From Pedobacter sp. R20-19 (lineage in GTDB: Bacteria; Bacteroidota; Bacteroidia; Sphingobacteriales; Sphingobacteriaceae): 64,000 bases of DNA. The DNA is taken from NCBI RefSeq assembly GCF_000708265.2, contig NZ_JCKI01000008.1, positions 62,001 to 126,000 on the forward strand, in the 5' to 3' direction. The notes beneath the pieces are model-generated. The model was not told the DNA's origin. It did not search any database and was given only the letters and a program-made list of their open reading frames with translations. Positions 8,317 through 16,924 of the stretch are shown here, piece by piece (position 1 is the stretch's first letter; each line of letters begins with the position of its first letter). The position numbers and the translations under genes are program-made.

Positions 8317-9458
8317 TACACTGTAACATTCTGCCCTTTCACATCAAAAGCATCTCTTAAGCCAATGGCTAAAACATTAAAGGCATAAACCGTAAGCATG
8401 ATGGCTAAGCCTGGCAAAACAGCTAAATAGGCTGCATCCATAATAATATAACCATAATGTTCTTTAATCATGCCACCCCAGCTCGGCATTGGCGGCTGTG
8501 CACCAAAACCTAAAAAGCTTAAGCCGGTTTCAAGTAAAATTGCTGATGCAAAATTTGATGAGGCTACTACAAGAATTGGTCCGGCAATATTGGGTAAAAT
8601 ATGTTTAATAATTGTTCTGCCTGTACTAAAGCCAAGGGCCCTGGCAGCCTCTACAAACTCTACCTCTTTTAAGGCCATTACCTGACCACGAACAAGCCTG
8701 GCCACATCTACCCAGGTGGATAAACCAACGGCAATAAAAATCTGCCAGAAACCTTTCCCTAAAGCAAAAGAAATAGCAATAACCAACAATAATGAAGGCA
8801 AAGACCAAACCACATTCATGAACCAGCTAATGGAATCATCAACTTTACCCCCAAAGTAACCAGCAATGGCACCTAAACTTATTCCGATAAAAAGAGAGAT
8901 AAATACGGCCATCAACCCTACAGATAAAGAGACCCGAATCCCTAAAATTAACCGACTTAATAAATCACGACCATATATATCTGTACCCAATAAAAAGGTT
9001 TGCTCATAGATATGGTGCTTTTCAAAAACTTGTTTAACAGTTTCCAACTTATCTAATGATGAACAATCATGGCAAAGTTCATTCAATTGATAAATTGATT
9101 CTTTACTGGTTTCTTCCTTTCCAATATACTCATGAACCAAAACCTGATTCTTGATAATTTTGTAAGATGTTATCGGGATGCTTTTAAATTGTGGCTTTTG
9201 CCCATAAAGCATTTTTTGTAAAAAATTAACTTTTTCTACATTTGGATATTTTTGGATAATCAGAAAGGTGAATTTACTTCCCGGAGGCACTTTGCTGATT
9301 TGAACCATTTGCGTATTGGCATCGGGAGAATCAACTGGTGTAATGAGGTATCCTAAAATGCCCATCGCCATTAATAATAGAATAAAGATCAATCCTGCGA
9401 ATGCAAACTTATTCCGTTTAAATTTTAACCAGACTTTTCTCGAGGGGCTGTTATCCAT
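8316..9458 (-). CDS. ABC transporter permease (DppC/OppC family)
   Basis: A 380-residue inner-membrane permease. One transmembrane helix near residues 18-37 is followed by a long periplasmic insert (about residues 40-160). The BPD_transp_1 core follows, with LGTDIYGRDLLSRLILG at its start and the ATPase-contact loop EFVEAARALGFSTGRTIIKHILPN. It should import oligopeptides or similar solutes, but the partner permease, binding protein and ATPases are not adjacent. Bacteroidota often keep such permeases apart. It overlaps the stop of the upstream glycosyltransferase by one base (TAATG), so the two are translationally coupled. The N-terminal insert is larger than in proteobacterial DppC. Confidence 0.85.
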   Translation of the reverse strand: MDNSPSRKVWLKFKRNKFAFAGLIFILLLMAMGILGYLITPVDSPDANTQMVQISKVPPGSKFTFLIIQKYPNVEKVNFLQKMLYGQKPQFKSIPITSYKIIKNQVLVHEYIGKEETSKESIYQLNELCHDCSSLDKLETVKQVFEKHHIYEQTFLLGTDIYGRDLLSRLILGIRVSLSVGLMAVFISLFIGISLGAIAGYFGGKVDDSISWFMNVVWSLPSLLLVIAISFALGKGFWQIFIAVGLSTWVDVARLVRGQVMALKEVEFVEAARALGFSTGRTIIKHILPNIAGPILVVASSNFASAILLETGLSFLGFGAQPPMPSWGGMIKEHYGYIIMDAAYLAVLPGLAIMLTVYAFNVLAIGLRDAFDVKGQNVTV

Positions 9459-10594
9459 TACCTAACCATTCTACCTTTCCAATTGTATTTACCACTATTT
9501 CCTGCAATGCCGATATAAACCATATAAAAAATATGTACAACAGTTAAAATCGGCGTTAACAAAAGCAGGCTCCGTCTCCTTGCGAAGCCAGTAACATCCC
9601 ATAAAAATAAGCTTTCTAAAACCAATTTAATGACCAACTGAGAACAGGTGATTAATAAAAGTTCTGGAATAAATAAGCCTGCAATAAAATTCGCTAAAAT
9701 ACTTACGTTAAAAACCCATACAAAAACGCCTAAAACAATAATGGCTTTATTTTTATACCGGGTACTTTTTGATGCCCATCTTTTCCGCTGTTGTAGAAAC
9801 GAGTAGAGATTCTCCTTTGCATGGGTATACACAATCGCATCTCTGTTTTTCAAAAAGCCTATTCGATCTGGATATTTTGCAGCAATTTTATGAAGCAACA
9901 GTTCATCATCACCAGATGCCAGATCATCGATTCCCTGAAAACCACCAACCTCATAAAAACTTTTTTTCTCATATGCTAAATTAGCACCATTACATGTTGA
10001 CGGCTGCTTATTCCCTATTGTTGATGCGCCTAAGCCAATCAAGTAAAGAAACTCCAGAGATTGCAACCGTTCAAAGAAGCTTTTTTCTTCAAAATAGGCC
10101 ACCGGAGAAGAGATCATTTTATAATGCTTCGTTTCGTAATAATTTACAATAGTAGCCAACCAGTTTTCGCCCATCCGGCAATCTGCATCGGTAGTAATAA
10201 TAAAATCGCCTGAACAGGTACCTATAGCAGTTTGAATAGCTTTTTTCTTGTAAGAATTAAGTGCCCGGTTTTCATTAAGCATGATTAATCTCACTCCCTG
10301 ATCTGCATAGCTTAAAACAATCTCTGCTGTTCGATCGGTTGAATGATCATCAATAAAAATAATTTCTGTTAAATGTTTAGGATAACGTTGTGCAACCAGG
10401 TCTTCAATTGTTCTGGTGATATTTTGTTCTTCATCTCGTGCAGCAACAATAATCGACACCTTTGTTTTAGGGGTGCTTTTATTCGGACGAAAATTGACTA
10501 ATTCATGCCAGCCTCTTAAAAAGGTGAGTACAAGAAAACCATAAACCAAGGTTAATATAGCGGATAATAGATTAGTGAGATTTAGAAATTCCAA
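9458..10594 (-). CDS. Glycosyltransferase family 2, membrane-bound
   Basis: A 378-residue GT2 enzyme with one N-terminal membrane helix and three or four at the C-terminus. The catalytic domain has VSIIVAARDEEQNI, IDDHSTD, the metal-binding TTDADCR (DxD-like), GDDELLL in the acceptor position and QRKRW (QxxRW). It resembles processive or lipid-linked GT2 enzymes that use the membrane to pass on product. It overlaps the flippase-like gene upstream by 23 bp and the permease downstream by 1 bp, so all three are probably one transcript. A role in building a glycolipid that the neighbour moves or senses is plausible but unproven. Confidence 0.85.
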   Translation of the reverse strand: MEFLNLTNLLSAILTLVYGFLVLTFLRGWHELVNFRPNKSTPKTKVSIIVAARDEEQNITRTIEDLVAQRYPKHLTEIIFIDDHSTDRTAEIVLSYADQGVRLIMLNENRALNSYKKKAIQTAIGTCSGDFIITTDADCRMGENWLATIVNYYETKHYKMISSPVAYFEEKSFFERLQSLEFLYLIGLGASTIGNKQPSTCNGANLAYEKKSFYEVGGFQGIDDLASGDDELLLHKIAAKYPDRIGFLKNRDAIVYTHAKENLYSFLQQRKRWASKSTRYKNKAIIVLGVFVWVFNVSILANFIAGLFIPELLLITCSQLVIKLVLESLFLWDVTGFARRRSLLLLTPILTVVHIFYMVYIGIAGNSGKYNWKGRMVR

Positions 10595-11570
10595 AAAAAT
10601 TGAGTTTAAAAACGAAATATGTGCCTAATATAGCAGGAATAATAATATTTATCAGCCAAATACTTGCTGTGCAAGCAATCACTGCCACGTGTTGATCTGT
10701 AATGTGCTTAAATAATTCTACCGCAGTAATACTTCTGATCCCCACATCAAAGAGATCCAAAGAAGGTAATGCAGATTGAATAAAGAACAACAAACAAGTC
10801 ATCATTACAATATCCAGATAATGTAAGCCAGGAATAAGCCACGCAAAGAGAATAAAATATTGTGAGCTAAAAACCGCATAACGTGCCAGACAAAAAAGTA
10901 TTATTTTAAAAAGCTCTGCCTTTCTGTACCGACCTAAAATACTATAGAACTTTTTATATTTCCTGGTAAATTTAAAGGATAACAATATTCCATTTAACCA
11001 ATGAATATTGAAATAAAAGACGATAAAAAACAGGCAAAAAACTGAAGCGAGTACAACAAAGGCTGTGAAAACCAAGTAATCTATCGGCACAAACTGATAA
11101 ACGAAAAAGCACGCTGCAATAGCACCAAAAACATTGGTAAGTACCAATTGACCGATATTTCCAACTGTCATAGCTACAATACCCACAATCCGTCTTTTTG
11201 GAGAAAGAAAGAAAACACGTCCCCCATATTCTCCTAAACGATTTGGCGTAAATATAGCCAGTGTTAAACCACAGAATACTGATTCTATTGCTCGATAAAA
11301 ACTAATCCTTTCAATATGATTCATCAGTCTTTTCCACTTGGCCGCTTCCAATAACCAATTCACCAGCATCAGCAATAATACCAAGCCAATGATAACAATG
11401 ATTTCTATCTGCGAGATACCAGTTAAAAGTGTTTTAAAATTGCTTAGGTTTTTATTGGCCACGAGCTTATGGTAAATAAACCAGAAAGCAAAAACAACAA
11501 TGGCCGCTTTAATTACAATAGATAATGTTTTTTTATTCTTGTCTGTCAAGATTATCATTTTAGTTTGCAA
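10572..11570 (-). CDS. Flippase-like / lysylphosphatidylglycerol synthase transmembrane family protein
   Basis: A 332-residue integral membrane protein with about eight hydrophobic helices. It carries the family signature SVFCGLTLAIFTPNRLGEYGGR (residues about 97-118) and matches the UPF0104/AglD-type region without the soluble lysyl-transferase domain of MprF. Such proteins are thought to move or modify membrane lipids; the exact substrate is unknown. It overlaps the GT2 gene by 23 bp, which suggests joint action on a lipid-linked sugar. A second possible start lies at 11558. Its start is divergent from ruvC with 2-20 bp between them, so the promoters overlap the genes. Confidence 0.78.
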   Translation of the reverse strand: MQTKMIILTDKNKKTLSIVIKAAIVVFAFWFIYHKLVANKNLSNFKTLLTGISQIEIIVIIGLVLLLMLVNWLLEAAKWKRLMNHIERISFYRAIESVFCGLTLAIFTPNRLGEYGGRVFFLSPKRRIVGIVAMTVGNIGQLVLTNVFGAIAACFFVYQFVPIDYLVFTAFVVLASVFCLFFIVFYFNIHWLNGILLSFKFTRKYKKFYSILGRYRKAELFKIILFCLARYAVFSSQYFILFAWLIPGLHYLDIVMMTCLLFFIQSALPSLDLFDVGIRSITAVELFKHITDQHVAVIACTASIWLINIIIPAILGTYFVFKLNFFGISKSH

Positions 11571-11590
11571 ATATGCTTAATATTGCTGTA

Positions 11591-12178
11591 ATGTTGAATG
11601 AAAAAAAGGAACGGGTAATTATGGGCATAGATCCCGGCACGGCGGTGATGGGTTATGGGATCATTTTAGAAAAAGGAAATAAAACAGAATTAATCAGCAT
11701 GGGTGTTGTAAAAATGACACATCTTGATGATCCATTTCTTAAGCTTCAGCGCATTTTCGAAAAAACCGTTGTACTGATTGATCAATATAAGCCAGATGTT
11801 TTAGCTATAGAGGCACCATTCTATGGCAAAAATATACAAGTGCTTTTAAAACTCGGCCGGGCGCAGGGAACAGCCATTGCAGCAGCACTCTCCAGAAATA
11901 TTTCGGTTACCGAATATTCGCCACGAAAAATTAAACAATCCATTACCGGAAGTGGTAACGCAAGCAAAGAGCAAGTAGCAGCCATGTTACAGCGCTTACT
12001 TAACTTTAAAGAAACACCAGAATTTTTAGATGCTACAGATGGGTTAGCCGTAGCTGTTTGTCATTCATTTCAAAAAATTTCTACAGGTGGAAAATCTAAA
12101 ACCTATTCAGGCTGGGAATCTTTTGTAACGGATAATAAAACAAAAGTGAAGGGTTTAGCTGTAAAAACAAAGAAGTAA
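11591..12178 (+). CDS. ruvC: Crossover junction endodeoxyribonuclease RuvC
   Basis: 195 residues from the ATG at 11591; an alternative ATG at 11573 would add six residues. MGIDPGTAVMGYG carries catalytic Asp14, DVLAIEAPFYGKN gives the second acidic residue, and DATDGLAVAVCHSF supplies the C-terminal acidic pair. The enzyme is a dimeric nuclease that cuts Holliday junctions symmetrically during recombinational repair, working with RuvAB. The C-terminal tail (SGWESFVTDNKTKVKGLA) is typical of this phylum. ruvA and ruvB are not in the window. It runs divergently from the flippase-like gene. Confidence 0.93.
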   Translation: MLNEKKERVIMGIDPGTAVMGYGIILEKGNKTELISMGVVKMTHLDDPFLKLQRIFEKTVVLIDQYKPDVLAIEAPFYGKNIQVLLKLGRAQGTAIAAALSRNISVTEYSPRKIKQSITGSGNASKEQVAAMLQRLLNFKETPEFLDATDGLAVAVCHSFQKISTGGKSKTYSGWESFVTDNKTKVKGLAVKTKK

Positions 12179-12250
12179 ATTCTTTATCGGTCGACGTAGT
12201 TTCTTAGTTGTTCTAAAGATTTTAATTTGTCGATTATACTCCCAACAGAA

Positions 12251-12289
12251 AGCTAACTGCCCCCACTAAATTGGAGAGGGCAGTTAGCT
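12251..12289. terminator. Hairpin between ruvC and the DUF4349 gene
   Basis: Perfect 12-bp arms AGCTAACTGCCC (12251-12262) and GGGCAGTTAGCT (12278-12289) around a 15-nt loop, located between convergent genes. No T-run follows, so it may be a transcript-end hairpin or a repeat rather than a classical terminator. The remaining bases of this 228-bp gap show nothing further. Confidence 0.5.
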
Positions 12290-12406
12290 GTATATAATAC
12301 TGATTGGTCTTCCAAAGAAACTATGCTATAATATCAACCGATCCATAAAAAAGCAATAAAAAGATTATTGAGCAAGCTGCTTGTTAAATTAAGCGAGTTT
12401 AATTTC

Positions 12407-13294
12407 TCAACTTTGGTGATTAACCAAACTTCTGGTGGCATTTGCGATCTTAATTTTATCCTTTCTAATAAAATGTCTGATGAGGAAAAATGCGCCAATT
12501 CCTAATAAAATTAATGCCCAAACATTAGCCAAACCAATAATTAGCTCTTTAAAGATCGTCCATCCATTGATGATACCCATCCATAATCGATTTCCAAAAG
12601 CTGGCTTGTAATCATAAATATCATCATTAGCCACAATGGTTGTTTTAATGGTATTGTCCTGATAAAATTTAAGTGTTATGGTGCTATACTTCACCCGATT
12701 ATCTATAGATAGGTTTTGCATTTTTTTATCTACATAATCATCTTTAAAATTAAGGGAAGTTTCTACATTTGAGCTTTTCTTGCCTGCAATATTATTCATC
12801 TGACTTGCAGCTTCTATCCTATTGTTTGCCTTCATTCTATTCCCCAAATAGGTCAAACTCTGGTCATCCAGCTTTAAATATTGGTTATCAACAAATACAG
12901 CCATTTTCGCAACTGTGTTGGTAAACTCATCTAATTTTTCGGATGGAACTTTTGCAACAAGATACCCTTCTGTACGATATGAGGTAATTTCTTTAAGGGA
13001 ATCAACAGATTGTTTGATTTTTTGAGATTCCTGAATAATGCTTTCAATTGAAAACTCAGCAACTGTGCCACCTTGTGCTGTAATGGTTTGACTTAACTGC
13101 TCTTTGGTATTTTGAACGTTTTTTACACGAAAACGCATATCAGCAGTTTTGATAATTTTAGGTTCGGCTAACGTAGCTACTGTATCAGTTGCTATTATTA
13201 ATTCTTTAGCTTCAGCACTTTCATTGTTTTTATTTGCGTTGTTGCAGCCGAATATTGTTAAAATAATGGCAATAGCAATTATATTCCTTTTCAT
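12407..13294 (-). CDS. DUF4349 domain-containing lipoprotein
   Basis: A 295-residue lipoprotein. Its signal ends IFGC with Cys17, followed by an Asn/Glu-rich tether. The DUF4349 domain starts near residue 50 (KTADMRFRVKNVQNTKEQLSQTI) and includes the QSLTYLGNRMKANNRIEAA segment, likely coiled coil. A membrane helix near residues 250-270 (ANVWALILLGIGAFFLI) is followed by a basic tail. This N-lipid plus C-terminal helix arrangement is normal for the family. Function is unknown; some relatives sit near envelope-stress genes. It is monocistronic. The 294 bp upstream hold no gene. Confidence 0.8.
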   Translation of the reverse strand: MKRNIIAIAIILTIFGCNNANKNNESAEAKELIIATDTVATLAEPKIIKTADMRFRVKNVQNTKEQLSQTITAQGGTVAEFSIESIIQESQKIKQSVDSLKEITSYRTEGYLVAKVPSEKLDEFTNTVAKMAVFVDNQYLKLDDQSLTYLGNRMKANNRIEAASQMNNIAGKKSSNVETSLNFKDDYVDKKMQNLSIDNRVKYSTITLKFYQDNTIKTTIVANDDIYDYKPAFGNRLWMGIINGWTIFKELIIGLANVWALILLGIGAFFLIRHFIRKDKIKIANATRSLVNHQS

Positions 13295-13537
13295 GATTTT
13301 TTGGTTCTAATAAATTAATCATTTTAAATATTTGCTTCAAATGGCCATTTAAAGTTTCGACGTTTTTGGTTAGTCAGTTACATCGTATTTTCTCTTTATA
13401 CAAAAAATAGATTAAGGTAACCCAACTGGTAAAAGCGTTTATTTACTGATGATTTTTTTAAGAAAATTCCATAAAGCTATTGAAACTACATTTCGGTTTT
13501 CAAATTAATTGTTAATCAAACCCTTTTCAACAAAAAA

Positions 13538-13564
13538 GCCAATTATGTATTTAACATAATTGGC
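13538..13564 (-). terminator. Intrinsic terminator of the small membrane protein gene
   Basis: Arms GCCAATTATGT and ACATAATTGGC are separated by 5 nt. On the minus strand six Ts follow. It lies 25 bp downstream of the 13589-13807 gene. Confidence 0.7.
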
Positions 13565-13588
13565 TCTTGTATTTAGAGAGAAAATATT

Positions 13589-13807
13589 TTATGCGTCTAA
13601 TATTTTGAATACACCTTTAATGGCAATAATTGCACCAATAAACAAGATAATCCATGAAACCAAAGATAAAACCCAAGAGTCGAAAGCGAAACGTAAGTAA
13701 GTACCTAATATGGCAACAAGTACACCAAAAATCATTAGTTTATAAATTCCCGGCTGATTTGCCGTTTTCATACTCTCTGTATTATGCTTTAATTCGTTGT
13801 TCTCCAT
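13589..13807 (-). CDS. Small two-helix membrane protein, function unknown
   Basis: A 72-residue protein with a polar, Asn/Glu-rich N-terminus (residues 1-22) and two hydrophobic helices, about residues 23-43 (YKLMIFGVLVAILGTYLRFAF) and 47-68 (VLSLVSWIILFIGAIIAIKGV). I do not recognise a family. It is followed by a good terminator and preceded by a 57-bp gap, so it looks like a real single gene. The next gene upstream on the same strand is the e(P4)-type phosphatase. Confidence 0.65.
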   Translation of the reverse strand: MENNELKHNTESMKTANQPGIYKLMIFGVLVAILGTYLRFAFDSWVLSLVSWIILFIGAIIAIKGVFKILDA

Positions 13808-13864
13808 AATGTTTATTTCTATGATGCAGCAAAAGTAATATATATTGCCGAATAAATTATAATT

Positions 13865-14629
13865 TTAATAACTTTTTAATCGTTCTAAACGTTGTTTTGC
13901 TTTATCCTGATCACTTGATTTTTCTCCCTGATAGAGCGGCTTTTCCCAATCGCCATACATTGGATTTGGCAATACAATATATTTAACTCCAAATAAGGTT
14001 TGATTTGCGTCAACCTGCTCAATGATACTTTTATTTTCCCGGTAAAAAACATTACTGAAATCACTTAAATTATCACCACACAGCATTAAAATATTATGGG
14101 TATCTGCAATTTTTTGTCTACGCGGTTCTTTATCTGATGTTCCTTTCGAAACCACTAAATGGGCATCATTGGCATAAGGAAAACCAAAGGTCTGAAGGTT
14201 TTTTAATGTAGCAGCATAATCCTTTTCATTGCGGTTACTGACATAAAAAGTTTCGATATTTTTTGATGCGGCGAATTTTAAGAAAGCCAATGCGCCTGGA
14301 ACAGTATCGGCACGAGCCAAGCTTGTCCATTCGGTCCAATCTGCTGCATTATAACTCAGACCTTTTTTAATTTCATGCCCTTGAAAGGCAGAATTATCCA
14401 AAACCGTTTCATCAATATCAACAATAATGCAGTTTGGCTTTTTACTGGTATCAGCCCATAAAGCTTCTTTTAATGATAGGCGAGCAAAATTATAAGCTTG
14501 AAAGCATAGTGCCCTATACTCACCTGAAGTTTGTTGCCAAAGCACGGCATTGGTATAATCTCTGGCAGGGTTTTGAGCATTTGCTAAAAATGGAATCAAC
14601 GCGAGCAATGTAAATATGTATTTTTTCAT
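13865..14629 (-). CDS. 5'-nucleotidase / acid phosphatase, lipoprotein e(P4) family
   Basis: A 254-residue exported HAD-type phosphatase. Its signal peptide ends FLANAQN and lacks the lipobox Cys seen in Haemophilus e(P4), so it is probably periplasmic and soluble. The catalytic motif IIVDIDETVLDNS (Asp71 nucleophile, Asp73 acid) is intact, the early WQQTSGEYRALCFQAYN matches class C acid phosphatases, and FYVSNRNEK and LCGDNLSDF supply the later HAD motifs. It would dephosphorylate nucleotides such as NMN or AMP outside the inner membrane for nucleoside uptake. Length is normal. Confidence 0.88.
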   Translation of the reverse strand: MKKYIFTLLALIPFLANAQNPARDYTNAVLWQQTSGEYRALCFQAYNFARLSLKEALWADTSKKPNCIIVDIDETVLDNSAFQGHEIKKGLSYNAADWTEWTSLARADTVPGALAFLKFAASKNIETFYVSNRNEKDYAATLKNLQTFGFPYANDAHLVVSKGTSDKEPRRQKIADTHNILMLCGDNLSDFSNVFYRENKSIIEQVDANQTLFGVKYIVLPNPMYGDWEKPLYQGEKSSDQDKAKQRLERLKSY

Positions 14630-14815
14630 TTTTTTTAATTAAATAACAAATGTATTAACTCCTTTTTAAGCATAGTGAATTTATTATGATTTAAATCAAT
14701 TCGTTATCAACCCTTTACACTTAAGACACAAATTAATTACACGAATAAGCAAGCTTTTAATTTTTTAACATAGAGGTTTTACTATTTTTAAACACACACA
14801 AATAAAATCATTAAT

Positions 14816-15553
14816 ATGAAAATCAAAAATTTACTTGGACTTGCTATGGCCTTAATGTGCCTTATTGCCTGCAAGAAAGAAAACCCCGTAAAAGAGCCAA
14901 CTGAACCTCCAACCGTTCAGAAACCAGACCCTTTAGAATTATTGAAAGATTCAATATCATACATCATTGATGGGAATCAAATGATACAAATGGAAAGTAT
15001 AAACAAGGGATTAATTAACGCAGAGCCAAATAAAAAATTAGATTCTTTAGTTAAGCAAAAAGAATACACATCAGGAGACAGAGACTCTGTTATGTTTGGA
15101 AGATTTTTTAAATTTTCAGATCAGAACAGAAGTGGAATCACAATATCTTTCTTAAAAAAATACCATAAAAATCAAGCCCAGCCAGCCAATAATCAAACTT
15201 CTTTGTTTATGCCTGTGAATAAACTTGAATTATTTACTGTAGGCGAACGTAAATTTGCATTGGATTTTCAAAGAAACAATTCACAAAATGGAATCGTTTT
15301 AGAATTACAGGGGGATAATTATGGATTCCAAACAAATGGATATCCAAGTTTAGTTTACCATGCGCTTTTAAAACCAGAACTACAAAGTCAATCTAAATTT
15401 GAGATAACCAATTTGCAAAAGCTAAAATCGGGCAAATATATCCTTGAAGCAAAATTTAATGCGTCAGTATATTGGGGAGACGGTACTCACCCTAGAAAAA
15501 TAGATAACGGTTATATTAGGATAAAGATCAATCCAGAAAGCATTTATTTTTAA
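14816..15553 (+). CDS. Lipoprotein of unknown function
   Basis: A 245-residue lipoprotein. MKIKNLLGLAMALMCLIAC ends at lipidated Cys19 and is followed by KKEN and a Pro/Glu/Lys tether (residues 20-40). The mature part is polar and probably beta-rich (GITISFLKKYHK, YILEAKFNASVYWGDGTHPR). I do not recognise a family. The start is supported by the signal peptide. A 186-bp gap lies upstream with no visible gene. The gene stands alone and ends in a hairpin terminator. Confidence 0.75.
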   Translation: MKIKNLLGLAMALMCLIACKKENPVKEPTEPPTVQKPDPLELLKDSISYIIDGNQMIQMESINKGLINAEPNKKLDSLVKQKEYTSGDRDSVMFGRFFKFSDQNRSGITISFLKKYHKNQAQPANNQTSLFMPVNKLELFTVGERKFALDFQRNNSQNGIVLELQGDNYGFQTNGYPSLVYHALLKPELQSQSKFEITNLQKLKSGKYILEAKFNASVYWGDGTHPRKIDNGYIRIKINPESIYF

Positions 15554-15556
15554 ATT

Positions 15557-15592
15557 AATAAAGCCCGTTTCAACGTTGAAATGGGTTTTATT
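15557..15592. terminator. Bidirectional terminator after the lipoprotein gene
   Basis: The 16-bp arms AATAAAGCCCGTTTCA and TGAAATGGGTTTTATT pair except for two G-T positions around an ACGT loop. It lies between convergent genes, 4 bp after the lipoprotein stop and 11 bp from the end of the ATPase gene. Confidence 0.75.
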
Positions 15593-15602
15593 GTTGAGCA
15601 AT

Positions 15603-16730
15603 CTAATTGTTTAAAAAACCTCCTCTATCTACTTTAGACAAGATCAATGTTTCCGCTTCTGGATAAGCCTGAGTAAATGTAGTTGGTATTTTATTTTTAC
15701 TTCTTTCATTCCATTTAAATTCAACAGCCAAAAGTTGATTAGCGCTTTTTTCAATGTAATCTATTTCCTGCTGTTGTGTTGTGCGCCAAAAAAAGCAATC
15801 AGCCTCCATTTGATTTTGGTGTAAAAATTTAATGCGTTCTGCAATCATGTAATTTTCAAATAAGGCACCCACGTCGTTTCTATTGGTTAATGGATTGAAA
15901 TTTCTGGTAATGGCATTTACGATTCCAGTATCATAGAAATAAATTTTCTTATTTTTTTTAATCTCATTACGTACGTTACCTGAAAAGGCAGGCAAAGTAA
16001 AAACTACAAAAGATTTTTCGAGCAGACTAATATATTTATCAACTGTTTTCTGATCGGCTTTAACCAATTGAGCCAATTCTGAAAAATTAACTTCGCTTCC
16101 TATTTGCAAGGCCAAAGCCTTTACAATTTTCTCGAAAAGCAGTGGCTTTTTTACCTCTTCGAGTGCAAATAAATCTTTATATAAATAACTATCTGCCAAT
16201 AACTTTAAATGTTCTTCAGCATTTTTAGGATCATTAATGACTTCGGGATAAGACCCATAAATTAAACGCTGCTCTATTGATCGCTCTTCTGTGATGAAAT
16301 CTGTAGCATTTACCAATTCTGCATAGGAAAAAGGCAATAGCATCATTTCATATTTACGCCCCGTTAAAGGCTCATTAATTTTACCTGATAATTCAAAGGC
16401 TGATGAACCAGTAGCAATTACCTGAACACCTTTAAAACGATCTACAATAATCTTTATGAGTAACCCAACATCATTTATGCGCTGGGCTTCATCTAAAAAA
16501 AGTACTTCATAATCTCCAAGCATTTTTGCAATCTGGCTTGCATTGGGTTTAGCCAATGTTTCTCTAACATCCGCATCATCGCCATTTAGATATAATGTTC
16601 TTTTATTTACTCTTGCTAATAACTGTTCTACAAAAGTGGTTTTTCCAGTTTGCCTCGGTCCAAAAATGATAAAGGCTTTGCCTTTAAAAAGTCTGTCGAT
16701 GGCATAATTTAATTGGCTCCTTACAATCAT
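15603..16730 (-). CDS. AAA-type ATPase with C-terminal DUF4143 domain
   Basis: A 375-residue protein of the large ATP-binding/DUF4143 family. The Walker A motif GPRQTGKTT lies at residues 24-32, Walker B LFLDEAQR near 75-82, and a sensor-like VIATGSSAFELSG near 104. The C-terminal part (about residues 200-375) has a winged-helix-like segment (FSELAQLVKADQKTVDKYISLLEKS) and a PD-(D/E)XK-like region (FFWRTTQQQEIDYI, AVEFKWN). Members are common accessory genes with no agreed function; a DNA-related or toxin-like role has been proposed for relatives. Three 32-bp repeats lie directly upstream of the start and could be operators. It does not share its neighbours' direction logic and looks accessory. 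Confidence 0.82.
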   Translation of the reverse strand: MIVRSQLNYAIDRLFKGKAFIIFGPRQTGKTTFVEQLLARVNKRTLYLNGDDADVRETLAKPNASQIAKMLGDYEVLFLDEAQRINDVGLLIKIIVDRFKGVQVIATGSSAFELSGKINEPLTGRKYEMMLLPFSYAELVNATDFITEERSIEQRLIYGSYPEVINDPKNAEEHLKLLADSYLYKDLFALEEVKKPLLFEKIVKALALQIGSEVNFSELAQLVKADQKTVDKYISLLEKSFVVFTLPAFSGNVRNEIKKNKKIYFYDTGIVNAITRNFNPLTNRNDVGALFENYMIAERIKFLHQNQMEADCFFWRTTQQQEIDYIEKSANQLLAVEFKWNERSKNKIPTTFTQAYPEAETLILSKVDRGGFLNN

Positions 16731-16754
16731 GTTTAATAGGTATTATACAAATAT

Positions 16755-16842
16755 ATAATAATTCTGGATTACAATCCATAAAAAACATAATAATTTTGGA
16801 TTAAAATCCATAAAAAATATAATAATTTTGGATTATAATAAA
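16755..16842. repeat. Three 32-bp direct repeats with TGGATT-nn-AATCCA dyads, upstream of the DUF4143 ATPase
   Basis: ATAATAATTYTGGATT begins at 16755, 16787 and 16819, a spacing of exactly 32 bp each time. The dyad TGGATTnnAATCCA lies at 16765-16778 and 16797-16810. In the third copy (16829-16842) the right arm has decayed to AATAAA. The array ends 25 bp before the start codon at 16730, so it covers the likely promoter. Three helical turns per unit would place the dyads on one face of DNA, as in a cooperative operator or iteron. Confidence 0.85.
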
Positions 16843-16855
16843 TTTAAATATTAAA

Positions 16856-16885
16856 AAAGCTCATTTCAATTAAGAAATGAGCTTT
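16856..16885 (-). terminator. Terminator of the ATP synthase operon
   Basis: Perfect 12-bp arms AAAGCTCATTTC and GAAATGAGCTTT enclose AATTAA. On the minus strand the stem is followed by T-rich sequence. It lies 40 bp downstream of atpG. Confidence 0.8.
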
Positions 16886-16924
16886 GTATTTAATCCCTGG
16901 ATAAACTCAGGATGACAATTTAGA

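Noticed and set aside
16755..16842. CRISPR or origin of replication at the 32-bp repeats
   Set aside because: Repeats are contiguous with no spacers, only three copies, and no dnaA boxes or rep gene; a promoter-linked operator is the simpler reading.
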